Numbered from the stretch's first letter, positions 31,715-42,217 are shown. The stretch is DNA of 64,000 bases from Bacteroidia bacterium (GCA_020845635.1 JADLFI010000003.1:62001-126000); one strand, 5' to 3'. Numbers and translations: made by a program. The notes: generated from the sequence alone by a model not told the origin.

Positions 31715-32449
31715 ATGCAAACAACAAACAACAAAATGCAAGTTGAAATATGGAGTGACATCATGTGTCCGTTTTGCTATATTGGGAAACGACATTTTGA
31801 GAGTGCACTAAAACAATTTAATAATAAAGATAATATTGAGGTAATATGGAAAAGTTATCAGTTAGATTCTTCATTTCCTGAATTATCTAATGGCGAACAT
31901 AATGTTTACCAATATTTGGCTTCACGTAAAAGAATAAGCTACGAACAATCGGTTATGATGCACAATAACATAGTTGAAATGGCCAAACAGGCAGGTCTTG
32001 AATATAATTTTGACAAAGCCATTATGGTAAATTCATTTAAGGCACATTGTATTATTCAAAAAGCGAAAGAGCTTACCCTTGGTGATGTAGCAGAGGAAGT
32101 ATTTTTTAAGGCATATTTTACTGATGGTAAAAATATAGGGAACAATGAAGTTTTGAAAAGTTTAGGTAAACAAATAGGGTTAAGTGAAACTCAAGTATTA
32201 GAAGGCCTAAACAATGACAAATACGGATATAAGGTAAAACAAGATATTCAGGAGGCCGAACAAATAGGTGTAAGTGGTGTGCCATTTTTTGTATTTAATC
32301 GTAAGTATGGCGTATCCGGAGCACAGCCCGTAGAAGTTTTTATCGAAACGCTGCAAAAGTCTTTTGAAGACTGGGGAAGTGCACAGCCTGAAGTGAAAAT
32401 TGATGGGTTTTCGGGCAATTCGTGCAGCATTGATGGTAAATGCCACTGA
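31715..32449 (+). CDS. DsbA family oxidoreductase, FrnE-like
   Basis: VEIWSDIMCPFCYIGKRHFESAL (CPFC); GVSGVPFFVFNRKYGVSGAQPVEVF. Ends in TGA. Confidence 0.94.
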   Translation: MQTTNNKMQVEIWSDIMCPFCYIGKRHFESALKQFNNKDNIEVIWKSYQLDSSFPELSNGEHNVYQYLASRKRISYEQSVMMHNNIVEMAKQAGLEYNFDKAIMVNSFKAHCIIQKAKELTLGDVAEEVFFKAYFTDGKNIGNNEVLKSLGKQIGLSETQVLEGLNNDKYGYKVKQDIQEAEQIGVSGVPFFVFNRKYGVSGAQPVEVFIETLQKSFEDWGSAQPEVKIDGFSGNSCSIDGKCH

Positions 32450-32620
32450 TTATTGATGCTTCATTGAATGAACTTAGCAAGTAAAATATGGTGCATCAAA
32501 GAAAAGACTATACCCAACCAACATATAATATTATAAAATCTAAACTAAGCTTCAATTGCAGCCTTCTTTTAGGAAAGGAATAATTATGTCTAGAATACGA
32601 TTAATTTCTTTATCATAAAA

Positions 32621-32655
32621 AAAGCGAAGAGGCTCTAATAGAGCCTCTTCGCTTT
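32621..32655 (-). terminator. Terminator downstream of the 32679..35171 T9SS gene
   Basis: AAAGCGAAGAGGCTCT-AAT-AGAGCCTCTTCGCTTT perfect 16-bp stem, followed by TTTT on the minus strand. Confidence 0.88.
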
Positions 32656-32678
32656 AATAAAGTAATTATAAACAACTA

Positions 32679-35171
32679 TTAGTTTGTTTTAACTAATCTT
32701 ACAATTGTTTCGTTACCGCTTTCGGTCATTGCTTTAACTAAATATACTCCTTTACTTAATTCAACACCTACTACTACTTTATTGTTTGTAGTTGCATTTA
32801 ATTCTTCAACTAATTTTCCTGTTAAATCAAAAATCTTAATGTTTATATTTTCATTTTCAGAAGAATTGATTACCAAAGAAGTTACTTCATTAAATGGATT
32901 AGGCACAGCAGCTAAATCAAAATAAGGACCATCAACATCAATAGCATTATCAAATGATGGAGCAGCTTCTTTGTTTAATCCGATGATACCGATTAAGCAA
33001 TAATCACCCCATGGACTCCAAGTACCAGAACCTCCCGCACGAGTTCTTACTCTAACATTATATTGTGCAGGATAAGGTAAAATAGGACTCATAGTATTAA
33101 AGAACAATACTTTGTTAGGTCTTACTTCAGAAGCAATAATATTACCTGAGCCTAATTCAGAGAATTCAAATTCATATTGAACTGCACCCATAACTTGGTC
33201 TGCCACAATACGGTTGTTGGCATTAATACGATAGTTTAACCTACCGCAATCTTCCGGTCTTAGTTTAGTTGTAGGAGCTGCATTCTGAGAAGGGTCAGGA
33301 ACTAATCCAATTGTACAAGGAGTACTCCATGCACCATACAAGTTTCCAATGTAGGCTCTAACTCTAATTGACCAAGTAGTACCCCAATCAATAGTAGGAG
33401 TAACACTATGTAATAAAACATAATTATTAGGAGTAAGTTTTACAGCATATACACCATTGGTGTTGCTAAACTCATACTCGTATTGTGTAGCACCGGCTAC
33501 AGGAGTACTAATAATAGCTGAGGTTTTAACTAAGGTCATGTTTCCGCAAGCCCCTCCGGTTATTTGAGTTGGAGGAACACAAACTTGAGTAGATAAAGTA
33601 ACACTATTAACATCTTCACAGCCATAAGTATTGGTTACAGTTAAACTATAAGTACCTCCATCAGTAATTTCAATTGTTGAAGTAGTTTCGCCTGTACTCC
33701 ATAAAATATTATCATTTGAGCTTGTTTCTAAGAAAACAGAAGTTCCTTCGCAGAAAGGATTGTTACCAATAATATTGATATCAGCTACAGGTGAAGTGTT
33801 ATTTAGTGAAACATAGAAAGTATCAACAACACCACATTGCATTGAGCTAACTCCGGCAGCCAAACCATACCATCCATCGTTGGTAATAGTTGTACTTACT
33901 GTAGTTTCAAAAGTACTCCATAAGTAAGTATCAAAATCATCAGGAGCAGTTAAAGTAATTGAGTTATCACAAGAATAAATAGTATCAGGGAAATTGATTG
34001 GAGGAGAAAGTGGAGCAGAAACAAATACTGAATTAGAAGTTGCAGTACAACCGTTTAAGGTAACGATACAAGAATAATTACCTTCCAAATATGCCCAATA
34101 CTCATGGTCTGTACCGGCAATAGAAGTTGGTATTAAAACGCTACCGTTATATACCCATTGGTATGAGTCATAACCATATCCTACATCTAATTTTGAAGGT
34201 TCACCATTACAAATTACAGTAGTGTTTTTTACATTAATAACAGGGGTAGGAATATTGCATCCACCATTATTATCAATGCCCACTGTTCCAAGTTCACTGG
34301 CAAAACATGAATTTGAACCATTAGAAGCAATAATAGTATAATCGCCAGGGGCTAAATTATCCAGTGAATAAGTTCCTGATCCGGAATTATAAGTTAAGGC
34401 GCTATAGTAAATACCGCCATATTCAGCATAAACATTATAAGAAGGCCCACCCGGACCATTTAAACAAGATAAACCTGAAACGGTAACTAAAATTGATCCA
34501 TCCATGTCATTTGGCCCTGATGCATTTGTTACGTTAATGGTTGGGATGCTCATATCGCAAGAAGGCTCATTAATGGTTAAGAAATCCACGTAAATGCAGC
34601 TCGAATTATCAATATCCATATCGGTTGAAATTTGAACCATATAAATACCGGCAGGTAATTGATCAATATGTATTAAACCAAAACCATCGTCAGTTCCATT
34701 ATACACATCAAAATTACCCAAGTCAGTTAACTGATAGTAAAAAGTTTGAGGTGATGAACTGGTTACCGTAAAATCCATCATACCTGTATTTCCACAACCT
34801 GCAGCAGGAATATCAACGGTAGAATAATACAATACTTCCATATCGCATGATAAAGGATTTATGGTAAAATACTCAATACCGGCACAGGTTTCTAAATAAT
34901 AATCGCCCGGCATTAAGTCGCCCAAAAATATAAACCCTGCTTCAAAAGTATATTGTCCAATAAAATTACCTTCGTAAAATAAAGATCCCTCCAAAATTTC
35001 ATAATCAGGACTATAGCTCCCCATAACAAATCCATAAGGATACTGCATATCAATAGGATCTGTTGCTTCAAAATAATCAATAGAATTCACATTGCATTGA
35101 GCAAACGTGGGTCGGCTAAATCCCAAAATAGCCAACACCGGAATAAGTAAAAATAAATAAACTTTTTTCAT
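32679..35171 (-). CDS. T9SS type A sorting domain-containing surface protein
   Basis: Signal peptide; Ig/SprB-like domains (DGGTYSLTVTNTYGC); two GATQYEYEF/AVQYEFEF modules; C-term VPNPFNEVTSLVINSS...GVYLVKAMTESGNETIVRLVKTN. Confidence 0.92.
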   Translation of the reverse strand: MKKVYLFLLIPVLAILGFSRPTFAQCNVNSIDYFEATDPIDMQYPYGFVMGSYSPDYEILEGSLFYEGNFIGQYTFEAGFIFLGDLMPGDYYLETCAGIEYFTINPLSCDMEVLYYSTVDIPAAGCGNTGMMDFTVTSSSPQTFYYQLTDLGNFDVYNGTDDGFGLIHIDQLPAGIYMVQISTDMDIDNSSCIYVDFLTINEPSCDMSIPTINVTNASGPNDMDGSILVTVSGLSCLNGPGGPSYNVYAEYGGIYYSALTYNSGSGTYSLDNLAPGDYTIIASNGSNSCFASELGTVGIDNNGGCNIPTPVINVKNTTVICNGEPSKLDVGYGYDSYQWVYNGSVLIPTSIAGTDHEYWAYLEGNYSCIVTLNGCTATSNSVFVSAPLSPPINFPDTIYSCDNSITLTAPDDFDTYLWSTFETTVSTTITNDGWYGLAAGVSSMQCGVVDTFYVSLNNTSPVADINIIGNNPFCEGTSVFLETSSNDNILWSTGETTSTIEITDGGTYSLTVTNTYGCEDVNSVTLSTQVCVPPTQITGGACGNMTLVKTSAIISTPVAGATQYEYEFSNTNGVYAVKLTPNNYVLLHSVTPTIDWGTTWSIRVRAYIGNLYGAWSTPCTIGLVPDPSQNAAPTTKLRPEDCGRLNYRINANNRIVADQVMGAVQYEFEFSELGSGNIIASEVRPNKVLFFNTMSPILPYPAQYNVRVRTRAGGSGTWSPWGDYCLIGIIGLNKEAAPSFDNAIDVDGPYFDLAAVPNPFNEVTSLVINSSENENINIKIFDLTGKLVEELNATTNNKVVVGVELSKGVYLVKAMTESGNETIVRLVKTN

Positions 35172-35220
35172 AGTTGTTTTGTTTTAGTTAGTAATAAATT
35201 TTAATTGATTCTAGTGGTTG

Positions 35221-35248
35221 ATTAGGGAATCAATAAAGATTCCCTAAT
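35221..35248 (-). terminator. Terminator downstream of the 35258..36895 T9SS gene
   Basis: ATTAGGGAATC-AATAAA-GATTCCCTAAT perfect stem 10 nt after the stop; weak T run. Confidence 0.65.
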
Positions 35249-35257
35249 TTGATGATT

Positions 35258-36895
35258 TTAGTTCTTAACAATTTTAATATTTTTAGTTTCTCCGCTAGGC
35301 GAAACTACTTTAATTAAATAAATACCTTTTTGATAATTTTCGCCAAAAGTGGTATTATCATTAGCATTGGCTGTAAATGAATCAACCAATTTACCGGTTA
35401 TATCATATACATCTACTTCAACACTTTGCCTATCAGATGATAATATACTTAAAACAGCATTGTTACCAAAGGGATTAGGATAAGTTCCTACCTCAAATAT
35501 TTTATTATTTTCAATACTTTCTATTTGATTATCAGAAGCTTCTTCTTTATTGTTGCTAACAATACCTATTAAACAAGATTGACCAAACATACCCCAAACT
35601 CCTCCGTATAAAGCTCTAACTCTTACGTTATATTGACCGGGAACCGACAAAGCCGGGTTTACAGTATTTAGAAATACCACAGGGCTCACGGTTGTTTTAG
35701 TAGCTAATACATTGCCACCAAGGTCGCTAAATTCAAACTCGTATCCAATCGCTTGATAAACTGGAATTGCAACTATTCTGTTATTACTATTTAACCTAAA
35801 ATCAAGCTTACCGCAATCTTCTGCTCTTAGTTGTGTTAAAGGCACAGTACTTGGGGTTGGTTGAGGAACCAGTCCAATATGACACAAGGTACCAAAAGGC
35901 CCCCATTGACCGCCAACATAGGCTCTAACTTGAACATCGTATTCATTTCCAAAAGTTATTTGTGGGCTAATACTGTGTAATACTAAATAATTATACGGAG
36001 TAAACTTAGTGGCAAAAACACTGTTATTCTGAATAAACTCCCATTCGTATTGAGTAGCTCCCGGAACATTAAGGCATATTAAGGCGCTGGTTTGAACTAA
36101 CTCTAAATTAGGGCAATACTCAGGCAGTAAAGATGTAGTAGGAGAACAAGGAATTTCGGTAACTACCACTTGGTCGGTAGCTGTACAACCATAGTAGTTT
36201 TCAACGGTTACAGTATAAGTACCCGGTGTGTTTACTACAATTGATTGATTGGTTGAACCTGTACTCCATGTATTAGAAGTGGCATTATCTGATTCGAGAA
36301 TTACAAATGTTCCTGTACAGAAAGGGTTGTTGCCAATGGTACTAATAGATACCGATGGCCCCGGCATATTTAATGAAACCCAAAAAGTATCGGCAACACC
36401 ACAACTCAATGCATCTATACCAACACCAACTCCTACCCATCCGTCTTGTGTAACAGTTATGGAACTTGTGTTTGCACCGTTACTCCACAAAAATCTATCA
36501 TACAATTGAGTGTCCATTTGTATGGTTAATGAACCGGTGCAAGAATACAAAGTATCGGGCATATTCAGAGGTGTAACTAAAGGTGCTGAAACAAATACCG
36601 GTGCGGTCATTGAAGCGCAACCATTCAAAGTTACTTCTAAGGTGTACCAACCTTCTACTACTGCCCAATAGCTGTAATCAGTAGAGGCAACCGGAATTGG
36701 AATATTACCTCCCCAATACCATTGATAACTGTCATACACATCCGGAACGGATAAAACTGCAGGTTGCCCATTACAAATAACCCCATTAGCCACATTTACA
36801 GTAGGAATAGGATAAGGACATTGTGCATTGACACTCCCTACCCCAATCAGCATAGCAACTGTTATTAATGCTAAATATTGATAAACTTTTCTCAT
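35258..36895 (-). CDS. T9SS type A sorting domain-containing protein, paralogue of 32679..35171
   Basis: Same module set: CNGQPAVLSVPDVYDSYQW, GATQYEWEFIQNNSVFATKFTPYNYLVLHSISP, AIGYEFEFSDLGGNVLATKT; C-term GTYPNPFGNNAVLSILSS...GIYLIKVVSPSGETKNIKIVKN. Confidence 0.92.
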   Translation of the reverse strand: MRKVYQYLALITVAMLIGVGSVNAQCPYPIPTVNVANGVICNGQPAVLSVPDVYDSYQWYWGGNIPIPVASTDYSYWAVVEGWYTLEVTLNGCASMTAPVFVSAPLVTPLNMPDTLYSCTGSLTIQMDTQLYDRFLWSNGANTSSITVTQDGWVGVGVGIDALSCGVADTFWVSLNMPGPSVSISTIGNNPFCTGTFVILESDNATSNTWSTGSTNQSIVVNTPGTYTVTVENYYGCTATDQVVVTEIPCSPTTSLLPEYCPNLELVQTSALICLNVPGATQYEWEFIQNNSVFATKFTPYNYLVLHSISPQITFGNEYDVQVRAYVGGQWGPFGTLCHIGLVPQPTPSTVPLTQLRAEDCGKLDFRLNSNNRIVAIPVYQAIGYEFEFSDLGGNVLATKTTVSPVVFLNTVNPALSVPGQYNVRVRALYGGVWGMFGQSCLIGIVSNNKEEASDNQIESIENNKIFEVGTYPNPFGNNAVLSILSSDRQSVEVDVYDITGKLVDSFTANANDNTTFGENYQKGIYLIKVVSPSGETKNIKIVKN

Positions 36896-36927
36896 ATATA
36901 TTATTTTGGTTTCTAAATAACTTCCTG

Positions 36928-36959
36928 CAAAAGTAAACTAAATTTCTTAAAATTTGCAA
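36928..36959 (-). promoter_or_regulatory. Bacteroidetes-type promoter upstream of 35258..36895
   Basis: Minus strand TTG-N21-TACTTTTG. Confidence 0.5.
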
Positions 36960-37294
36960 ATATTTATTCAATATCTAATTAAGAGAATACTCGGGATATT
37001 TCTTACCATGCTGAATATCAAACTAAAAAATGAATATTAATTGTGAATAAAAAGATGATTCAAAGTGTTAATTAACATTTCACCCCATGAAAATTGGGTT
37101 AACACAAAAACATAGTGTAGGGAAAGTATGAGTCTATAGGGTATAGGTTAATCATACCACACCATATTGATGCAATTTTACAAAATCATATCTCTGGCTA
37201 ACACATTCTTTTGCTGACTTAAATGGGTTAAAGCTGAGTTACATATTATTTCTGTTCTACCCTTTCAAGTACAATATAAGTGTATTCTGTTTAT

Positions 37295-39082
37295 TTATTC
37301 AAAATAGGAAGGTCGTCTAGGTGGGTGAGATTTCTTACTGGTGTTCTCTTTTGAGCGATTAGAAGTAGAGGATTTTTTATAAAATTTGTTTTTTTCATTA
37401 TCGTTGTTCCCATAACTTCTTTTGTTTGATGAACCCGATTGTTTGCCTGAAGAAGAACTGCTTTGTGCACTTTCACTGTGGTCAATTCTCAGTTTTCGTC
37501 CTTTAAATTTTTTGAACTGAAAACATTCATGCACATACTCAGCTTTTTCGGGTGATACATCAAAAAATGTAAAGGTATTTTTTATATTAATTCTTTTAAA
37601 CTCAAAAGGGTCGAGGTTGGTAACTTGTGCAGCATATTTTCTAAAAAGTTCTTGATTCATTCCATCCATTTCACCTAAATTAATAAACAATCGGCCTGTT
37701 GCTTGGGTGTTAAACCTTCCTTTGCTTGATTGGTTTCTATCTTTAGCCCCCCTGTCCTCTACATTCAAATCAGGGGCATTTCGATAGTATTCTAAAAATC
37801 GGTTAAACTCTTCAGATAACACACGCTTAATTAACTCTTCTTTGTTTAAGCCACTCAACATCTCCAGCGCCATAGGCATAAACTTGTCAATTTCGTTTTC
37901 ATTTACCTCAGCCACTTGTATTTTATTTATCAGGTTTATCAATTGTTTTTCACACACCTGAACTCCGTCAGGAAGCTTTTCTTTAGTAAACTGTTTGCCA
38001 ATTTTTTTCTCAATTTCACGAATTTTTCCTATCTCTTTAAGGTTTACAATGGCCAATGAAACTCCTGAGCGACCTGCACGTGCAGTACGTCCGCTTCGGT
38101 GTGTATATACTTCGGGGTCGTCAGGCAAATTATAATTAATAACATGGGTTACATTATTCACATCTATTCCACGTGCTGCCACATCGGTAGCTACCAACAT
38201 TTGTAATGTTTTGTTTCTGTAACGTTTCATTACATTGTCGCGTTGTTGCTGTGATAGGTCACCATGTAGAGAATCGGCATTATATCCGTCTTTAATTAAT
38301 TTTTCGGCTATCTCTTGTGTTTCAATACGTGTACGGCAAAAAACTATTCCAAAAATTTCAGGATTAAAATCAGCTATTCTTTTTAATGCTGCATATTTAT
38401 CTCTGGCATGAACCACATAATATATATGTTCAATATTTTCAGCTCCTTGATTTTGTTTTCCTACAGTAATATGAATAGGGTTATTCATGTAGTTATTAGA
38501 AATACGAGACACTTCAACAGGCATAGTGGCACTAAACAGCCAGGTATTTTTTTCTTCAGGAGTTTCAGAAAGTATATGATCCAAATCTTCTTTAAAACCC
38601 ATGTTCAACATTTCATCAGCCTCATCTAACACTACGGTATCTACCATATGGAGTTTTACTCTACCTCGTTCAATCATATCAACCATTCGTCCGGGTGTTG
38701 CAACTATTATTTGTGCCCCTTTGTTAATTTCGCGGATTTGGTTTTCGATACTTGCGCCACCATATATAGCTACAATGTTGGCATTTTCATATTCAGATGA
38801 ATAATTGGTTAAATCTCTTGTGATTTGCAGGCATAATTCACGTGTTGGACAAATAATTAGTGCCTGAGTGTGTTTTTTTGAAAAATCAGTAAAATGTATT
38901 AACGGTAGTCCGAAAGCAGCTGTTTTTCCGGTTCCTGTTTGTGCTAATCCTATTAAATCTCGTTTATCGTTTAATAATTGTGGTATGGCTTGTTGTTGGA
39001 TGGGAGTAGGATTCTCAAATCCTAGTTTTTGGATGGCTTCAATAATTCTGTTATCTAATCCAAGTTTCTCAAATTCAGTCAT
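37295..39082 (-). CDS. DEAD/DEAH-box RNA helicase with C-terminal DbpA-type RNA-binding domain
   Basis: LAQTGTGKTAAF, VLDEADEML, FSATMP, HRSGRTARAG; RLFINLGEMDGMNQE...LRIDHSESA and basic Ser-rich tail. Confidence 0.95.
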   Translation of the reverse strand: MTEFEKLGLDNRIIEAIQKLGFENPTPIQQQAIPQLLNDKRDLIGLAQTGTGKTAAFGLPLIHFTDFSKKHTQALIICPTRELCLQITRDLTNYSSEYENANIVAIYGGASIENQIREINKGAQIIVATPGRMVDMIERGRVKLHMVDTVVLDEADEMLNMGFKEDLDHILSETPEEKNTWLFSATMPVEVSRISNNYMNNPIHITVGKQNQGAENIEHIYYVVHARDKYAALKRIADFNPEIFGIVFCRTRIETQEIAEKLIKDGYNADSLHGDLSQQQRDNVMKRYRNKTLQMLVATDVAARGIDVNNVTHVINYNLPDDPEVYTHRSGRTARAGRSGVSLAIVNLKEIGKIREIEKKIGKQFTKEKLPDGVQVCEKQLINLINKIQVAEVNENEIDKFMPMALEMLSGLNKEELIKRVLSEEFNRFLEYYRNAPDLNVEDRGAKDRNQSSKGRFNTQATGRLFINLGEMDGMNQELFRKYAAQVTNLDPFEFKRINIKNTFTFFDVSPEKAEYVHECFQFKKFKGRKLRIDHSESAQSSSSSGKQSGSSNKRSYGNNDNEKNKFYKKSSTSNRSKENTSKKSHPPRRPSYFE

Positions 39083-39105
39083 TAAATTTTTTAAAATTAA
39101 GGGGG

Positions 39106-39113
39106 CAAAGATA
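39106..39113 (-). promoter_or_regulatory. TAnnTTTG -7 element upstream of DEAD-box helicase
   Basis: Minus strand TATCTTTG; no clear TTG at the expected -33 spacing. Confidence 0.45.
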
Positions 39114-39176
39114 GTAAAAAAGGGTAATATTTACCTAAATATATTTACAAGCCTAATTATATTTATAATTTAGCTA

Positions 39177-40064
39177 TTATTTTCCTCGGATTGAGGACCA
39201 AATTAGAAACAGCTTTGCCTTGTTTTGCGGACTGGACAAATCAGAAAAAATTGATTTTAATAAGTTTGTTGTCATTTTACCGTACTCTTTGCGAGCATGG
39301 TAGTATCGAGCAATTCCGTAATAGCAAGTACTGATGGCATTTTTTTTCACTTCGGGGTTTAACATAGGTTTTATAGTTGGTTTTTGAAATAAGTATCGCA
39401 AACCATCAAGTCTAACCTTAAAGGCGTTATATTTAACATTTACGCTGTTATCATCATGCACATGATACAACACACTAACATCATGGGTTAAAATAAGCGG
39501 GTATTTGCTACTTATCTCGGCCCACAGTATGGTATCTTCAACAACAATATAATCCGGATTAAAATTAAATTCATCAAAGATACTGCGTTCAATACATACT
39601 CGAGCCGGCATAATGGAGTTCAATAAAATAAAGCTTAGGGTATTTTTTTTATCATCAAGTTTTGAGGGTTCAACCTCTTCCTCTTTACCTTCTCTTAGTA
39701 TTTTAAAATCGCTAACAAATAGAGCTTTAGCAAAATTATTTTCTTTAATTCTTTGATAAAAACATGCCAAATGGTTTGGTAAAAAGCGATCGTCACTATC
39801 TAAAAAACATATATACTTTCCATTTGATGCATTTACTCCGTTGTTGCGGGCAATGCTCCGCTCCTGATTTTTTTGGTATTGATACCTAATTCTTAAATCA
39901 CTGTATGATTCAATCACTTCGCGGGTATTATCTTTTGAGCCATCATCAACTATTATCAATTCCCAATCGGTAAAAGTTTGGTTTAAAACACTTCCTATAG
40001 TGTCTTTAATAATATGGGCACGGTTGTATGTAGGTAAGATAATGCTAAAGAAAGGTTTTTCCAT
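39177..40064 (-). CDS. Glycosyltransferase family 2
   Basis: FFSIILPTYNRAHIIKDTIGSVLNQTFTDWELIIVDDGSKDNTREVI; FLDSDDRFLPNHL. Confidence 0.95.
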   Translation of the reverse strand: MEKPFFSIILPTYNRAHIIKDTIGSVLNQTFTDWELIIVDDGSKDNTREVIESYSDLRIRYQYQKNQERSIARNNGVNASNGKYICFLDSDDRFLPNHLACFYQRIKENNFAKALFVSDFKILREGKEEEVEPSKLDDKKNTLSFILLNSIMPARVCIERSIFDEFNFNPDYIVVEDTILWAEISSKYPLILTHDVSVLYHVHDDNSVNVKYNAFKVRLDGLRYLFQKPTIKPMLNPEVKKNAISTCYYGIARYYHARKEYGKMTTNLLKSIFSDLSSPQNKAKLFLIWSSIRGK

Positions 40065-40083
40065 TATTTATATAAATGATTAA

Positions 40084-40920
40084 TTAATACCCCGGAACAT
40101 CAATTTGTATCCAGTTTTCAGGAATCATATTAACAGGAAATTCCTGATGTACCTTAAATCCCAAAAAATATTTAGGGACATATATTTTTTTATTAGTTTT
40201 GTTGTTTAACCAAGCAGCCCACCATGCAAAAGAGCTTTGTGCAATAAACATTACATCGGCCTGCATGATTAACTGAAAATCAACAATAGCAATATTTTCC
40301 GAAAAAACAGCTTGAGCCACATAATCAAATTCTTTTTTTACTGTTTCTATTTCATCAGATAAAAATACTATGCAGTAGTTATTTAAATTGGTTTGTTTTA
40401 GAAGCTTGTGATAGTAATCAAAAGGCAAGGTTAAATCAGGGCCTTGTAAATAATCGGGACCAAATGTTTTATAGTCTTTCAGCCTTATGTGCACAATTAA
40501 AAGTTGCTTATTATCAGGGTTAATTTGCTTATAGATTTGATTGAATTGGCGTGTGTATCGCTCCTTTATTTTAAAACATTTTTTGATGTCATTATGGTTT
40601 CCGTATAAATACTTCTCGCCCTGAAAATAGCCATAATACCACGTTCTGCATGATGGTTGTTGGAGCATTTTTTGACTGTAATCATTTCTGTTATCTTGCA
40701 AATGCTCAAAAATGTATTTGAATCCCGGTATTTTGTTGACAATTTTAAAGAAAATGTACTTTAAAGTATTTACATTATCTTGAGCTGATAATTCAAAATA
40801 CTTTAGCCCTTCTAAATTACTGAGACAATAATTTTCTTTTCTTTTAGCGGCCAAGCTACGGGCACAAGCATAAATAAACATTTGATTTCCCATTTGACAA
40901 TGGGTATGAAACACCAACAT
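40084..40920 (-). CDS. Alpha-1,2-fucosyltransferase (GT11)-like protein, divergent
   Basis: N-term FHTHCQMGNQMFIYACARSLAAK; LLIVHIRLKDYKTFG (cf. GT11 HxRRGDY); FLSDEIETVKKEF; IAQSSFAWWAAWLN; IYVPKYFLG. Confidence 0.78.
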   Translation of the reverse strand: MLVFHTHCQMGNQMFIYACARSLAAKRKENYCLSNLEGLKYFELSAQDNVNTLKYIFFKIVNKIPGFKYIFEHLQDNRNDYSQKMLQQPSCRTWYYGYFQGEKYLYGNHNDIKKCFKIKERYTRQFNQIYKQINPDNKQLLIVHIRLKDYKTFGPDYLQGPDLTLPFDYYHKLLKQTNLNNYCIVFLSDEIETVKKEFDYVAQAVFSENIAIVDFQLIMQADVMFIAQSSFAWWAAWLNNKTNKKIYVPKYFLGFKVHQEFPVNMIPENWIQIDVPGY

Positions 40921-40991
40921 ATTTATTTTATTTCCATTAAATATTACTTGTCAAAATTATTTCCCAAAAAGGCAAAATAATCTTACTACAA

Positions 40992-42188
40992 TTATTTTTG
41001 CTTATTGTATTCGAGTAATGCTTTTTCAAGACAAATCATGGCATTCTTCAGAGATTCTAAATTTAATACGTAGGCAATACGTACTTCATTTTTTCCGCTA
41101 TCGGGCGAAGAGTAGAAACCAGAAGCCGGTGCCAACATAACGGTTTGGTTTTGATAGTTGAACGACTCCAACAGCCATTGGCAAAACTTATCGGCATCAT
41201 CAATAGGTAAGCGAGCAATACAATAAAAAGCGCCTTTAGGCATAGGACAAAATACCCCCGGCATTCTATTCAAAGCCTCAATTACAAAGTTTCTTCTGGC
41301 AGTATATTCTTCTTTTACCTTATCAAAATACGATTGAGGTGTGTCAATAGCGGCCTCTGCTCCTACTTGTCCAAAAGTTGGTGGACTTAAACGGGCTTGT
41401 GCAAATTTTAGAGCCGCCTGCATTACTTCTTTATTTTTAGTAATTAAGGCGCCAATGCGTGCTCCGCAAGCACTATAACGTTTTGAGATTGAGTCTAGAA
41501 GAATTATATTATTATCGGCACCTTCCAAATGCATTACCGAGGTGTATTTTGCACCATCATAACAAAACTCACGATATACTTCATCTGCAAAAATATACAA
41601 ATCGTATTTCAAAGCCAGTGTTTTTAATGATTCTAACTCCTCTCGAGAGTATAAATACCCGGTAGGATTTCCGGGATTACAAATCATTATGGCTTTGGTT
41701 TTTGGGGTAATATATTTTTCGAACTCAGCAATAGGCGGAAGTGCAAAACCATTTTCTATAACAGATTTGATAGGTTTTACCAAAACATCGGCCTGACACG
41801 AGAAACCATTATAATTGGCATAGAAAGGCTCTGGAATAAGTATTTCATCACCGTTGTTCAGGCAAGTCATCATGGCAATTTCTATAGCTTCTGAACCACC
41901 ACAGGTAATTAATATTTGTTCGTGATTTACTTCTATTCCGTGGGTATGATAATACTTGGCTAATTTTTTGCGGTAGCTTTCTATACCGGCACTATGGCTA
42001 TACTCTACCACTTTGGAATTAAAATTACGAACCGCCTCGAGCATAACCTCAGGTGTTTCAATATCGGGTTGTCCGATATTGAGATGATAAATGGTAACTC
42101 CTTTTGCCTTAGCAGCCTCTGCATAAGGAACTAACTTACGAATTGGGGAGGCCGGCATTTGAACAGCCTTTCTAGAAATTTTTGGCAT
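40992..42188 (-). CDS. PLP-dependent class I/II aminotransferase (aspartate aminotransferase-like)
   Basis: MPKISRKAVQMPASPIRKLVPYAEAAKAKGVTIYHLNIGQPDIETPEVM; LLDSISKRYSACGARIG PLP-Lys. Start at 42188 rather than the track start at 42245. Confidence 0.94.
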   Translation of the reverse strand: MPKISRKAVQMPASPIRKLVPYAEAAKAKGVTIYHLNIGQPDIETPEVMLEAVRNFNSKVVEYSHSAGIESYRKKLAKYYHTHGIEVNHEQILITCGGSEAIEIAMMTCLNNGDEILIPEPFYANYNGFSCQADVLVKPIKSVIENGFALPPIAEFEKYITPKTKAIMICNPGNPTGYLYSREELESLKTLALKYDLYIFADEVYREFCYDGAKYTSVMHLEGADNNIILLDSISKRYSACGARIGALITKNKEVMQAALKFAQARLSPPTFGQVGAEAAIDTPQSYFDKVKEEYTARRNFVIEALNRMPGVFCPMPKGAFYCIARLPIDDADKFCQWLLESFNYQNQTVMLAPASGFYSSPDSGKNEVRIAYVLNLESLKNAMICLEKALLEYNKQK

Positions 42189-42217
42189 ATAAAAATATAT
42201 TGTATTAAAATAAAAAA

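Noticed and set aside
36960-37290. AT-rich gap between a T9SS gene and the helicase as a possible small RNA
   Set aside because: No stable structure, terminator or promoter pair recognisable beyond the promoter for the T9SS gene.
38408-39173. Plus-strand ORFs 38408..38629, 38601..38804 and 38868..39173
   Set aside because: Antisense to the well-supported DEAD-box helicase.
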